This document shows positions 1 to 11,264 of a stretch of 64,000 nucleotides of DNA, in pieces. The stretch is from Myrica gale. Its lineage: Eukaryota > Streptophyta > Magnoliopsida > Fagales > Myricaceae. Every line of letters starts with the position of its first letter. Within the stretch, counting starts at the first letter, position 1. The notes below the pieces were generated by a model that searched no databases, was not told the origin of the DNA, and saw nothing but the letters and a program-made list of their open reading frames with translations. The position numbers and the translations under genes were made by a program. The stretch covers positions 19,661,001 to 19,725,000 of the forward strand of contig OZ005610.1 of NCBI GenBank assembly GCA_963930655.1, written 5' to 3'.

Positions 1-58
1 TCAATAATAGGTCACATACAATTTGTCGTTTATGTTGGTTATCAACTCATTTATACAG

Positions 59-1269
59 TTTTACTCGAAGTTGGAGGAGAAACACCAAGCTCTGGAGGCA
101 GAGAAAAGTGCATGTGAGGCAAGGACCCGGGTACATCTCTTTCTTTAGCATCTTTTACATACCATTTTGCATGTGCGCGTGGATTTGTTTGGTTCTGTTC
201 TTTCCTTTGTGTTCTTGTTGCGTGCATGAATTGGTTTCCTTGAAATACTAACCCTTTCTTCGAACAATCTATTGTAATATTACTAGGAAGAGCAAGAAGC
301 AGCCATCAAGCAACTCAGAAGGAACCTGGTGATCAAGGCAAAACCAGTACCTAGTTTCTACTATGAGGGCCCTCCACCAAAAGTTGAACTCAAGAAGGTA
401 CAGTTTTATCTTCTTTCCCCAGTTCTTTACAAGTCCTTTGGGCTCCATGATGTATAAGAAACTGGCAAGAAATTTCTGATTTTGCAAGGTTTTAACCGAA
501 GGTCAAAACCTAATAAAATTAAATCAGAATGCATTTGCCCTCTTGTCAAGGACTAGGATTTACCTATGCCTTTGGAGGTAAACCTAGTCCAAAATTAGTA
601 GATATTCTTTCATCTGAACTAACCTATATTAGGATTTTGCAAAGATTTGGGGCTTGGCACTTTCAGGTAAATCACCATCTTTTTACAATGGAATCACCTA
701 CAAAAGTATATTTTAAACTTTATGCTGTTGTCTTCTCGATCTCCTGGCTTCGACATTTCTGATCCTTAACCTTTTAGTGCTTCTGTGTGGGGATATGTTT
801 CTTGAAAGAAATTATGATCAACGTTTCACCCGCAGCTTTTGTTTGGAAATATAAATTTTTTTACTCTTTCTTTACTTTTTCTTTTCCCTGTACTTGATGC
901 CAGCTGCCATTGACTCGTCCCAAGTCGCCAAAACTAAACCGGAGAAAGAGCATGAGTGATGCAACCAACTCATCTGGGGAGGAAAAGGGGGCAATCTGCA
1001 GCCGGGTGCAACGCCACAGCCTTGGTAGTCACAAGGAGGAGCTTGCTACACTGAGCACTTCCAAAGGTAAAATCTGCCACGGTGTTGCTAGTAACGAAGA
1101 GGAGGTTGCTACCCGTAGGACTCCCAAAAGTAAGGGTCATATCAGCGGACGTAATGGTAATGACAGTTCTTGCAAAGTCAAAGATCAACCCAAGCAGGAA
1201 AAGGAGAAAACAAAAACAGCTCTTCCTAAGATCAAGGAGCAGACGAATGCAGACATTGCAGTCCATTAA
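59..1269 (+). CDS. WAVE-DAMPENED2-like (TPX2-domain) microtubule-binding protein, 3' part
   Basis: Last three exons of a gene that starts before the window: 59-130, 287-397 and 904-1269, all joined in phase 0 at GT-AG introns, with the TAA stop at 1267-1269. The first two exons encode the core of the plant TPX2 C-terminal domain: [16 protein letters not shown] at the start, then [18 protein letters not shown] and [11 protein letters not shown]. The last exon opens with [14 protein letters not shown], the usual end of this domain, followed by a low-complexity basic and polar tail of about 105 residues. Family members (WVD2 and its WDL relatives) bind cortical microtubules and influence anisotropic growth; that role is from family knowledge. 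I am sure of the family but not of the paralogue. The reading is undamaged, so the gene is probably functional. The N-terminal part with the family's KLEEK upstream region lies outside the window. Confidence 0.93.
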
Positions 1270-2201
1270 TGAACTTGGAGTCTTTTAACTTTTTTTCTAA
1301 CTTTTTGAGTGGGGAGCATTTGTTCATTTTCCTTAGGTTACCATATGGTTGTTCCGAAGAAAAACTGCCTGTTTTCTTTTTATGAGGAACGTTAAATTGT
1401 ATATTGTTTTGGTAAGCCTTATTGGTACATACCATGTTATATATAAGAAGACTCATCCATCACAATGAGGACCAAATGGATTGTGGGTCGGATGTATTTT
1501 TGCTTGCTACTTCAAGTGGGGGGAAGCTGAAGACTTCCACATTGTCCATTAGACGAATTGTCGGTCTTGCTTGATTTTTCTTGCTGGTTTATCTACTATT
1601 GCAACTATAATTCTCAATAATTTATACTGTTTCTCGCTGAATCTGCTTGGACCCTTCTTGTGTGGTGGACTAATCATTGAAAGAAACAATCAAACAGCTT
1701 TATCTAATGCCAACGGCGCAGATAACATCCGTGCCCCACCCTCAGCAATACTCCTTATTTTATCTCACTTTTTTTCCTCATTTTGTTACATTTTCAAGCT
1801 TGGCAACATCATCTTCTTTTTAAAAGAGATCGCGAGGTTACCGAACAATGCAGAATGTTCCTACCCCTCATTGATCAAAACAAAGACCCACCCCTCTAAC
1901 TCTATACTCTATAGTTTGTTTTACCTACACACAAAAAAACTAAAAAAAAAAAAGAAAAAGAAAAAAAAGGGTGTCTCGTTACTCTCGTACAGGTTCTATT
2001 CCTATATGGGATATTCGAATTCAGACAAGACAGACATGGACCCACGGGTCTGTAACTATGAATTTCCCTCGTGTTACTTCTGTCCTCGCTGTTTGTTGAC
2101 TTCCAGGTATAGTTCAGGACTGATAGTCCACTCTCCCACCAACTATATGCCCAGTAAGCGTGTTATCCTCTGTCTCTCAGCTTCATCTCCCTCCGAAAAC
2201 C
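1270..2201. other. 3' UTR and intergenic spacer / upstream region of the oxidoreductase pseudogene
   Basis: No coding region is supported here. The first 250 bases are probably 3' UTR of the TPX2-domain gene. A purine-rich A/G tract lies at about 1934-1970; it makes a spurious lysine-rich open frame. The stretch 1980-2200 would be promoter and 5' UTR of the oxidoreductase pseudogene, but I see no convincing TATA box. Confidence 0.6.
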
Positions 2202-2924
2202 ATGCCGACCTCCATTCACCATTTCCCCTCTTCCCTCATTTTCCAAACCCTCAAACACTCAAAACCCTCCTGCCCCTCCTTCTCACTCAAATCCCTGACC
2301 CTGACCTGCACATCGCAACTCAGCCCCAATACGAGACCCAAGAAGACACCCGCTTTGAATGCCCCTAAATCCACGTCCAAAAACCGTAGAAAAGCATCCT
2401 ATGGAACCTCCAGAAGGTCAGTTTTAAAGAAGACATTCAACCAGGAGCAAGTAATGTTCACCAAGCCGGTCTCTGATGACCCGGTTGTCTCAATAATCGG
2501 TGGAGGGATGGCGGGTCTGATATGCGCCTTGAATTTGGCGAAGAGAGGAGTCCGGTCTACTGTTTTCGACACGGTTGGACGGATTCTTATTTTTTCTTTC
2601 TTTTTGTTTATCACTGTCCGGATTTTTTAGGAGTTTTGACGCAGGTTTTGAGTGTACTTAGTGTCGTGCGTGTTAGAGAGCTTGGTTGGTGAAATGGTCG
2701 GGTTCTGTCTCGTGCCAATGAGGCTCCTTTTCAAATCTCAACGAATGGCACATATTGCTCCACAAACACAAGGATTCTAGAAATAAAAAAGGCACATTAC
2801 AATGATTGTGGAAGCTTGGAGCACGCGACAATCCCCTCCTCACTTGCCTAAAACTGAAAACACTATTCTCTCTTTGGTTTTTGATCATTGAATGGAATTT
2901 GTACATCACTTCAAGCTTTAAAGC

Positions 2925-3290
2925 TCAGAAAGCTAGGTCATGTTCGTTTTCACTTTTTTCTCAGGATTCTAAGTATATTCACAAATCTACCACCGAACAT
3001 ATTCAGAATTCAAACACAAACACCAATACATTTTACACAATCTCCAACAATTTTTAAATTTTTAATTCAACATAAATTCTCTCTCTCTCTATACTTTTTC
3101 ACATAACTCTAATACTTTTTTATTAAACAATTACATCAAATCATTTCTCTCTCCACTTTTCACAAACACCAATAAAACACTATTCAACATAAAAATTCAC
3201 AACTTCTCTAAAATCCTACATTTTTACTCAAAACTATGCTTTTGCAAAGCAATTGTTCGCGCTTGTTTGCTAAAGTCCACCCCTTACACT
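2925..3290. repeat. AT-rich MITE-like stretch inside the first intron of the pseudogene
   Basis: The stretch is AT-rich with CTCTCT runs and short CACTTTTTCAC / ACCAATA blocks that resemble the interior of the PIF/Harbinger MITE at 59325-59523. I could not define terminal inverted repeats or a target duplication, so the boundaries are approximate. The rest of the intron (2574-4285) shows nothing else; an open frame at 3687-3905 has no recognisable match. Confidence 0.25.
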
Positions 3291-5140
3291 GTATCCTTGA
3301 AAACTTTTTATTTTTATTTTTCTAGTAATGTAGTCAAGAAGACCTATATTTTTAGAAATGCAGTCAAGCATCCCTAGGTCTTTAAATTAATTATTGTGTT
3401 CTCCTTCCCATTTGTAGGGGTAGGTGCTATCTGAGCGAGAGCTCATTAATGTGTTCTTACCAACTCGGCCTCCAAATCAAATTGTCTAATTGGATATGTT
3501 TTGGGACTCAATTGTTTTCCTTCAGATTCTATTTTTCTGTCAGTTTTGTTTTCATATTTAATCCTCCTTCGTTTACGCTTCCTTAGATAGCTAACGAAGA
3601 TAGGTCAAGATTGTACTGTTATTATGTAGTACGGTAGGTATTTCAGAGCACCATTTGACAAGACCAAGTATTATCTTTTTGGTGTTATGAATTCTTTTTT
3701 TATTTTAGTTTCCCTGGACAAAGTCGCACAATCCCAGAACTATGCTTCAAAGGATCATGCAGGGGACAAGTTAGATTCCAAAGTCTCTCTTTCTCCTGCT
3801 GCTGTGAGAATTTTGTGTTTGTCTCAGCCTGTTGAAAGGAAGTACATGTGCTTGATGGCCCACCCAAGAACAGAGTCAAGTCCTAGTTATCCTGCAAAAG
3901 TGTGATTCAATGAAGATTCTACGTCTTCAAACCATGAAAATTTTGGATTAGTTTTGTGGTGAGGGAGCAGACTAGAAAACACATTGAAACTATGGAGTCA
4001 TTAATTGTTTTTTAGAAGAAAATAAATTGTCATAAAATCATAAGTTTTCTTGGGTGGTGGTTCTTTTATAATTCATTAAAGTATATTACTTACTAGATAA
4101 AACAAACAAAGCCTATTAGATCCATCAACTTCTCCATTTCAAGATGGGACAATTATTCACAGTAAAGACTATCTTCAAGAAATTTTTAAAAAGTACTTAT
4201 ACACTTTTGTTGGTGGACTGATGCTCAAGTGCTTTGGGGGTGACGATCATGCTTTTAGGGTTTCTTACAATCCTTACTATTTCAGGGGATTCATGGTTTG
4301 GGAGGAAAAATGGGTACCAGAATAATTGATCCATATCCATTAATATTTGACCATGCGGCTCAGTTCTTTACAGTGAGTGATTCTCGGTTTTCCGAGTTGG
4401 TGGATTGCTGGTTGGAGAAAGGTCTGTTCAAGAGTGGCCAGGTACCATTGGGGAGCTTGACGTGGGTGGTCAGTTTGCTCCACTTCCTTCTCCTCCGAGA
4501 TATGTAGGTGTTAATGGCATGCGACCCCTTGCAGACTCGTTACTTTACGAGGTATTTATGATTTTTTCTGCCTTCTTCTGTCCTTCATTGTGAATTCTTG
4601 TTCTGCTTTCTATATTGTTTGAGGTTTCATTACCAAGGAAGGTAGAAGTAAAGAATTAAAGGAAACAATTGAATTATCATAAAGGATGCAATAGATGCCA
4701 TTATTGTTAAAATGGATGAAATCGTAACAACGTACTAGGTCATAGAAATCAATCTAGTCGCTCTTGATGTATTGTTGGTCTTGAATATGTAATGATGATT
4801 GTGATAGGAATTTACCATCATGTAAAGAAAAGTTAGCTTCACTCCTCTGGGCATTGAATATGGGAGGGTATGTTATGAATTATGACTTTGTTGGGCATTA
4901 AATATAGTAAGATATGATACGATAAATAGCCTGGATAATCACTTTTTTAAAATACGTTACAATTCTGTTTTCAGCCAAGAAAAGGAACAAAACTCATGTG
5001 CATCTAGCATCAGCTGTTTATTCTTTCTGTGTGCCCATATCATGCTAATCAATTATTTAACATTTTGTGGCAGGCTTGTGTGGTTAATGTGGTGAGACCT
5101 TGCTGGATAAGTAAACTTGAGCCATTTAATGGGATGTGGC

Positions 5141-8082
5141 CAGGGGCGGACCCAGGCCCGGGCGAACCTGGGCGGCCGCCCGGGGTCCGCCCCCTAAAAA
5201 AAAAATTTCATTGTATATTTTTTTTAAAAAAAATAAGTTGGCCTGGGCCGCCTTGGTTGGCCCAGGCCAACACAAGCCCGCCGGGTGCTGAATGATGAAT
5301 ATTTGTTCCAGGGCCAGAATCTCATGATCTCACTGTCTTCTTCGAGCCTTCCTCCGCCTGTTCCCTCTCGTCTCTGAGCACAATTTCAGAATCAGCAGAA
5401 TCGAAAGCGGATCAAAGAGCTCTTCTGTGTTGTTCGATTGAGGAGGTTGGAGTACACTGTTGGGATTTTTTTTATTTTTGTGTTGCAGCTCTACTTCTCT
5501 TTGGTTCCTCCACCATTGAACTCCCTTCTTTTTTTCCTAACTCTCTCTCTCTTTCCTCTGTTGGTGAACATGGAATCAGCTCTCGACACTGAACAGCCCA
5601 TCCCCGGCTTGGCGCTTTCCCTTTTTGCTGTTCATGAAATCGTGTTCGTATCTGGACCTGGTTGTCTTGAGGCCAAAGTTCTGTTGGATTTGTCAATATT
5701 GAGGGTGGATTTGCATGCTTGGTGTTCGAATAAACGTCTAAATGAGTGATTTGGTTGCATCTTTTTCCTAATTTTATCTAGGGTCTTTTCTACAGTGCGT
5801 GCTTCCCCTTCCCGTACGATATTTCCTTCCAGTGTTTTGGCATTTTGAGCTATCATGATTCCTAGTGAAGCGTTATGCTTTAGTTAGCATCAGTTAGGGC
5901 CGCCTTCAAAAATATAGGATTAAGTCCTTAAGAGACGCTGTCCTGCAGCATGTGCTCTGCCTCTATGAATTTCATGTCTTCTTTAATATAGAAAGATTTT
6001 TAAATCCTTGAAAATCTGTCCAGGTCCGATGGAGGTTAATTTAAGTCCTTATGAAGCATGTCGGTGTGTTCTGGCAATACTTTGCCAAGTTCAGTTGGGC
6101 TAAAAATAGTTTAGTGTGTAATTAAAATCATAAAACAGCTTTATGGTAACTTGAAAGGATGTTTGAGTTTCCCCTTTTTCTGTTTTGAACGCATTGGGTG
6201 TTCCTTTTAGGTTGACTTCTTGTTTCTGCTAGTTATACATGCCAGAAGCCTCTTAAAACTTTTATTCTATATCTAAGAAGCTTAGAATGTGTAATCAAGC
6301 ATAGTGTGGATTGGTTGCCCGTCCCTTGTAGTCTCCCTTCAAGAGTTTATTGAGTTGTGTTTGGTATCTTCTAGAAGCCTAGTGCGCATTCTTCATCCTA
6401 AATTTCACAATCAACTTATGCTGACGACAATATCTTGATCTGTTATTTTGCATTCCATATCAAGCATGTTGATTCTACTTTTTAGCTCATAAAGAAAAGA
6501 ATATTGTCTCTGTTTCATATCTGATATCGAATAATAAACTCCATTCTGATGGTGGGGATATACACGTTAAGTTTGGGGGATTGGTGTTTGTGACTTTTAT
6601 CTTTGAGTTACTGTGACTGGAGAAAAGTCCTACAGGACTTCCAGGTTATGGGAGTTTACAAGTTCATGAAAGCATGTTTTGATAGTGACAGCCAATTTCA
6701 TCACTAAAAAATGACCTGGCTTTTCAATAAAGTACCTGCTGGGAGAAAAAGGGAATGGAATAGCCATCTTTGGAAAGATTGATCAAAGAGGTGTTGGGTC
6801 TGTTTTAGCTTGAGGGCGAAGGTGATGATTATGAAATGGAGAGTTGGGAGAGAGGAAGTCCAGCATTACACGTTTGTTCAGGATGAATGATAGACACATA
6901 GGGCAAGGAAGTAAAACTGATTTACCATCATTTCAGTTGAAACTGCTATAGTGAACTGATTTATAGTTGTGTTTCCATTCTTGCTTGCAATAATTGCATG
7001 GGAGGTCCAATATTTTGGAAATCTTCTGAAATCAGTAGATATTGTCCATTCACCCACTGAACTAGTTTCCAGTACTGTGGGAGTCGGAGACCACCTTCGG
7101 AGTTTGAAATGAGTTCCCGCGCATGGGTATACTTTCTGTGGGGCAAGTATAATTTAACCTTTTGATTGATATTGTTTTCTCTTAGTCTCTCTTTCTGGAG
7201 ATGTGTTTAATTTTCTGTGATGGGAGACATTGTCTGCGGTATCTTTAGATGATAAAGCTGAAATACTGAGGCTGTTTAATTCCTCTCTCCCCCCCTCCCC
7301 CCAAAAAAAAATACTGAAACTGGTGACTTTATTGGAACTATACGCATCTTATGCATGAATTTTTCTTTTGTTGACCTCTCCTTCTATTGCTTGTTGCCGG
7401 GGTTTGTATTCTTATGTAGATGGCCTTGCCCTTGCTCTAAGCTTGGTGTAAATACTGAAACAGTGCCGTTTTGCATTCCATCAGCTTTTTTTTTGTGCAT
7501 TTGTATTACAAGTAGATAAATATACATGCTTAGACAATAGTCCATTTGGCAAGTTCTATTGTACAGGATTTTTCATCCCATTAACACTTACCTACATTTG
7601 TAACCTTTGCTTGTAAAACCTTATAATTGGGCTGGTTAGGATTATACTAGTCAATTGCACGGTTTTTTGTTAACTTATTGTTCTTTATGTGGATTTGTGT
7701 AGTGAAAATCAAAATCCATTGCCGGAAGCACGTTTGAACTTTGCCAATATACTTGCTTATTTGCTGGAAGGACATTTGCGGTAGGTAATCTCCTTTCTTT
7801 AAAACTTTTTTTCATTTCTTGCTTAACTCTAGGCTGGATTGTGAAGGAAACCGGAGGAAGGGATGTTATTTGTGTAGTAGTTTTTAGGTTGGATTGTGAT
7901 GTTGTTGAGCCTAGGACAACCTTAGTTGAGCCAAATATTGTTTGCTATTATTCTTAATTATTCTTTAATGTTTTGATATTGTAACTCTAAAACAATTTTT
8001 TACATTACGTATGAAAAAAAAAAATAGTCATTTTGCTTTAAAAGTTCGCCCGGGTTGATTTTCATTCCTGGTTCCGCCACTG
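5141..8082. mobile_element. hAT-superfamily element inserted in exon 3 of the renalase-like pseudogene
   Basis: Ends are CAGGGGCGGACCCAGG at the left and CCTGGTTCCGCCACTG at the right, which are inverted repeats matching at 14 of 16 positions. An 8-bp target duplication GATGTGGC flanks it (5133-5140 and 8083-8090), as expected for hAT. Removing the element and one copy of the duplication restores the exon reading GMW-HLCEKGKPHGEF without a break. No hAT transposase is visible, so it is non-autonomous. A GC-rich subterminal palindromic block follows the left end (about 5150-5280). An ATG at 5571 opens a 59-codon frame (starts MESALDTEQPIPGL) of unknown origin, and the minus strand has a 61-codon frame at 6961-7146; either could be captured host sequence but I recognise neither. 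Confidence 0.93.
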
Positions 8083-9204
8083 GATGTGGCACTTATGTGA
8101 GAAAGGGAAACCTCATGGAGAGTTTGATGCGATTGTTATTGCACATAATGGTAATTTAATATCTCAGTGATTGCTTGTTAAGTTTACTTTTACCATTGCC
8201 AACTATCTTCCCCATCGTGTAAGGGTTCTAATTTCTTATTGTTGTTGCAGCATAATGCTTGCTGTGAAGATAATTAGGGTTGCATAGTTATGGAAATAAT
8301 TTGGGGGTTTATTGTGATTGAGGTTTTCCTTATTTACTTCACCGACTATTGAGATTTTTCTCAATTGTGTATTCTCCTATATATATGGAATGTGCGGGGA
8401 GGAATGATTACAACTTTCTCTTCTCTTTCTCATCGAATCCTAGTTTATATAACATAGTTTATATAACCTATTTCCTGCCGTAGCTTCTTCCACCACAATC
8501 TCGAGTTTTTTTTCTCTGCCGCATCTTATTCCTTTGTCTTTCTTTCTTCCCGATTTTCTGCTTCATTGATGTGAGCGGCAACCCATTCCTCATGACCTTG
8601 GAATATGGTTGCCGCCCTTGTGTGTAGAGTATGGGTGTTTGATAGTTGGCAGAACCGAGTCAAGCTGCCATTGTTGGGTCTTGGTCTGTATTTGTTGTGC
8701 TCTGTGATGATTCGTGGGTGGTTTTGGTTGTATTCAGCACGCCTTGACGTGCTTGTGGTGGACGATTTTGTCTCGTGGTAGTTCCTGCGGTGTCTGTGGT
8801 GGTCGCCGGTCGTTTGTAGCTTCTCCGACATTGTCTGTTGCAGTCGCCGGTTGTCAAACGCCTCTCCGGCGTGGTCTGTGGTGGTCGGCGCCTCGTATGT
8901 GGTCTCTGTGGTGGTTCTTCGCACGGGTGAAGAAGACACTGGTGTGAGTTTGGTGTGTTTCGTCTATTGCATCGCACGGGCGACGAAGACGATGGTTTCT
9001 ATACATCGATTGTGTCGGGCTAGGTTTTGTTTTCTGTTGTGGGTTGGGTTTGTGTCGGGCCAAGTTGGGCCAAGTTGTTTGGGGCTAGGGCCGATTGTGT
9101 GTTGTTGGGTTTCTTATTTGGGTCGGGTTGACCTAAACCCAAACTGCGTTTGTGATCCGGCCCGTGTGATTTGACCCGGTTCCATTCCAGCAACCTCTAC
9201 CCGT

Positions 9205-9395
9205 TTCGGCCAGCGACTCGTTTCGGCCGGTTTTTGGTCTTTTTCGGCTGGAACTGGTGTATTTCAGCTGTTGTTCGGTGTTTTCCGGTGGAAATTGCAA
9301 TTTTTCCTCCAGTTCTTGGTGTTTTTCAGCTGGTTCTTGTGGATTTCGGCCAGTTCTTGTGGATTTTGGCCGGTTCTTGCTCTCTTTCTCTTGAT
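9205..9395 (+). repeat. Degenerate tandem repeat, unit about 25-30 bp
   Basis: Variants of TTCGGCCRGTTCTTGTGGAT recur about six times (for example near 9224, 9307, 9337, 9348 and 9364). Spacing is irregular. It is probably part of a retroelement leader. Confidence 0.5.
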
Positions 9396-9993
9396 TTGTG
9401 GTGTTCAGGTCTATTTCTGGTGTTTTTCTACCTGTTATTTTCACCAAGTCTTCCATGTTTCCTTTTTTCATATATTTCATGTCTTCGTAAAGAAAAGGAA
9501 AAAAAGAAGGCAGCAAAAGTAACTGGTTTAGAGAAATAATATCAAGAAAGAAAAACAAAGGGAACAGGGTAGGGGATAGAAATGCACATTGTGCTTCAGC
9601 TGTTTCAACGGAGTATGGGCGAGATGGTGTCATTGCTGTTTGTGAGATGTTTATGTTCGAACTAGACTCTTGTTCAATAATTTCCCCAGTGGCCTCATAT
9701 GTAAAATGGAACTAAGTCGTTGATCATTCACAATGAACCATTAGAATACAGAATACACAACTCTTTCAATTACTGATTTCCTTCATGCTTTGAAGTCATT
9801 CAAAATTTTGGTCCTTTTTTTTTTCTTCTTCTTCTCTTTTTAAGTTATTTTCAGGTGCTTGCATACTGCAACCTCAATAAATAACAAACAGAAGCTATTG
9901 TTTTGTTTTTTATGAAACACGTGGTGCATCTGACCTTTCATACGCTATGATAGTATTCCACTCTAGATGCTATTTTTGACCGACGTAACCTAG

Positions 9994-10101
9994 TTATGGT
10001 TCTTGTTTAGTGACCACTTAACGGGATTCCCCTCTTTCTTCAAAAAGTTATGGTTCTTGTATGGTGAACACGTAACGGGATTCCCCTGTTTCTTCAAAAA
10101 T
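9994..10101 (+). repeat. 54-bp direct tandem duplication
   Basis: Two adjacent copies start at 9994 and 10048. Both contain TTATGGTTCTTG, AACGGGATTCCCCT and TTTCTTCAAAAA. It lies just upstream of the penultimate exon of the pseudogene. Confidence 0.8.
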
Positions 10102-10696
10102 TAAGGATTGTATAGATTTTTCTTCAATCGATTGACACCATCTCCAATATTCTGGGGTCGTACAGGGGCGCAGCTCTTCCGACTAATACACCCGGCATCC
10201 CCTGCATCTTTGATCCTCACGGAAGAGCTGGTATATGTGGTGATTGGTTGCTTGGTTCAAGTTTAGAGTCAGCAGCCTTAAGTGGAATGAGTCTTTGCCA
10301 ACCATGTAAGTGCCCCTCCGTTCTTTATTTTCCGTCTTGTATATTTATTTGTTTGTATTTGTGTATATTACGACATATCTCATGAAATTTAATGAATTTG
10401 TGCAAAATCATGGCATAGCACAGTGAAAGTTATGTTTTGTAGTACTAGGTGAATTAAAATGTCTATGGACATTAAGACTGCAAGTTTTGTTGTGTAAGCC
10501 AAAAACTTATATCAGAGTGGTTTCTTAAGTGTAGATTGCAGATTTTTTTCAAAGTGGTGGAGCTAATCCTGAAGAGTTTGCCATTGGTCTACAGAATGAG
10601 TTTAAACCACTTGAAGGATGTGATATTGGACAATTTCCGGGACTGGAGTCTACAAAACAGATAAATGAGGACCGGGCATATCAACTTGTCTCTTGA

Positions 10697-11264
10697 AGAT
10701 GCGGTGGAGCATCAAGTTTGGTAAGTGCAGTTTCTGGATTTAAAAAATATTTTTTTAGTCCAAAACGTGAAACAAGAAAAGAACAAAGATGCTATATTCT
10801 TATATTTTTGGTTACATGGTAACACTTTTGGTTCACTCTGATGGAACTTCGATTGTACAATTTTGTTGGCATGATTTACTTGCAGAAGTTCTCTAAGGCC
10901 TCAATTTTATCAGAAGATTTGAGGAAGGACGATTTTAATGCTTGAACTTGATTGCCAGCTCCAGGAAACCCAAAGTGTATGCATAACTGGAGGTGGTTAA
11001 ACTGCCCAACAGTGGAAATATATGTGCTAATTGGCAACTCGTCACCACAGGTGTTTTGGTTTCTCAGCTCTATGAAGATCCCTCGGGAAACTGGAGTTCA
11101 GTTGGGCGGAGATATAACAATACGAGTCTCCCAGTCCTCCAACAATTCAGGGTGAGTATGTGAAGGTTATACCAGAGCAAGCCCAATGTGGAATACTGTA
11201 AATGTCTGTTTTTGGTGCTATTGTTGTGACTGCATTCACACAGCTATCATCTGTTTTGATCTAT
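10697..11264. other. Downstream region of the oxidoreductase pseudogene
   Basis: Probably old 3' UTR and flank. An open frame at 10952-11155 has no recognisable match. No other feature is seen. Confidence 0.4.

Larger units (their letters stand above)
8151..10165. other. Region replacing the lost middle exons of the renalase-like pseudogene
   Basis: The conserved middle of the oxidoreductase should lie here but no frame resembles it. About 8330-8470 looks like retroelement leader or LTR debris (short TATATATGG and TTTATATAAC blocks). From 8520 to 9540 the DNA is GC- and T-rich with degenerate repeats; the long open frames on both strands (8526-8939 and 9133-9633 minus; 8714-9174 and 9171-9539 plus) are low-complexity and not credible genes. 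A CTT-rich tract lies near 9818-9842. Confidence 0.5.
2202..10696 (+). pseudogene. Renalase-like FAD/NAD(P)-binding oxidoreductase, disrupted pseudogene
   Basis: Recognisable exons: 2202-2573, 4286-4551, 5074-8150 (split by a hAT element at 5141-8082), 10166-10299 and 10535-10696 with a TGA stop. The start is the ATG at 2202; a Ser/Thr/Lys-rich leader of roughly 80 residues looks like a chloroplast transit peptide. The FAD-binding dinucleotide motif reads VVSIIGGGMAGLICALNLAKRG, listed here only in part as IIGGGMAGL. Later blocks include GLGGKMGTR, HAAQFFTVSD, RPCWISKLEPFNGMW, GEFDAIVIAHN, NTPGIPCIFDPHGRAGICGD and FQSGGANPEEFAIGL, typical of the plant relative of renalase. Damage: one base missing near 4424-4429 (frame moves from the SELVD frame to the GTIGELDVGGQ frame), one extra T near 10292-10295 before the exon end, a transposon in exon 3, and no trace of the exon or exons that should join IAHN to the GAALP block. 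It cannot make a normal protein. The substrate of the plant family is unknown to me. Confidence 0.9.

Noticed and set aside
1571-2368. 265-codon open frame on the plus strand
   Set aside because: It crosses the A/G tract (lysine run), has no homology-like motif and overlaps the true first exon of the oxidoreductase in another frame.
3687-3905. 72-codon frame in the pseudogene's first intron
   Set aside because: No recognisable motif; it lies between good splice sites of the neighbouring exons and is not needed to join them.
6961-7146. Minus-strand 61-codon frame in the hAT cargo as a captured gene
   Set aside because: The sequence looks protein-like but I cannot match it to a family or find splice borders, so it is only mentioned with the element.
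8526-9633. Several open frames of 100-166 codons on both strands
   Set aside because: Low-complexity composition (T/R/H-rich or F/W/C-rich) and degenerate repeats explain them; no domain is visible.
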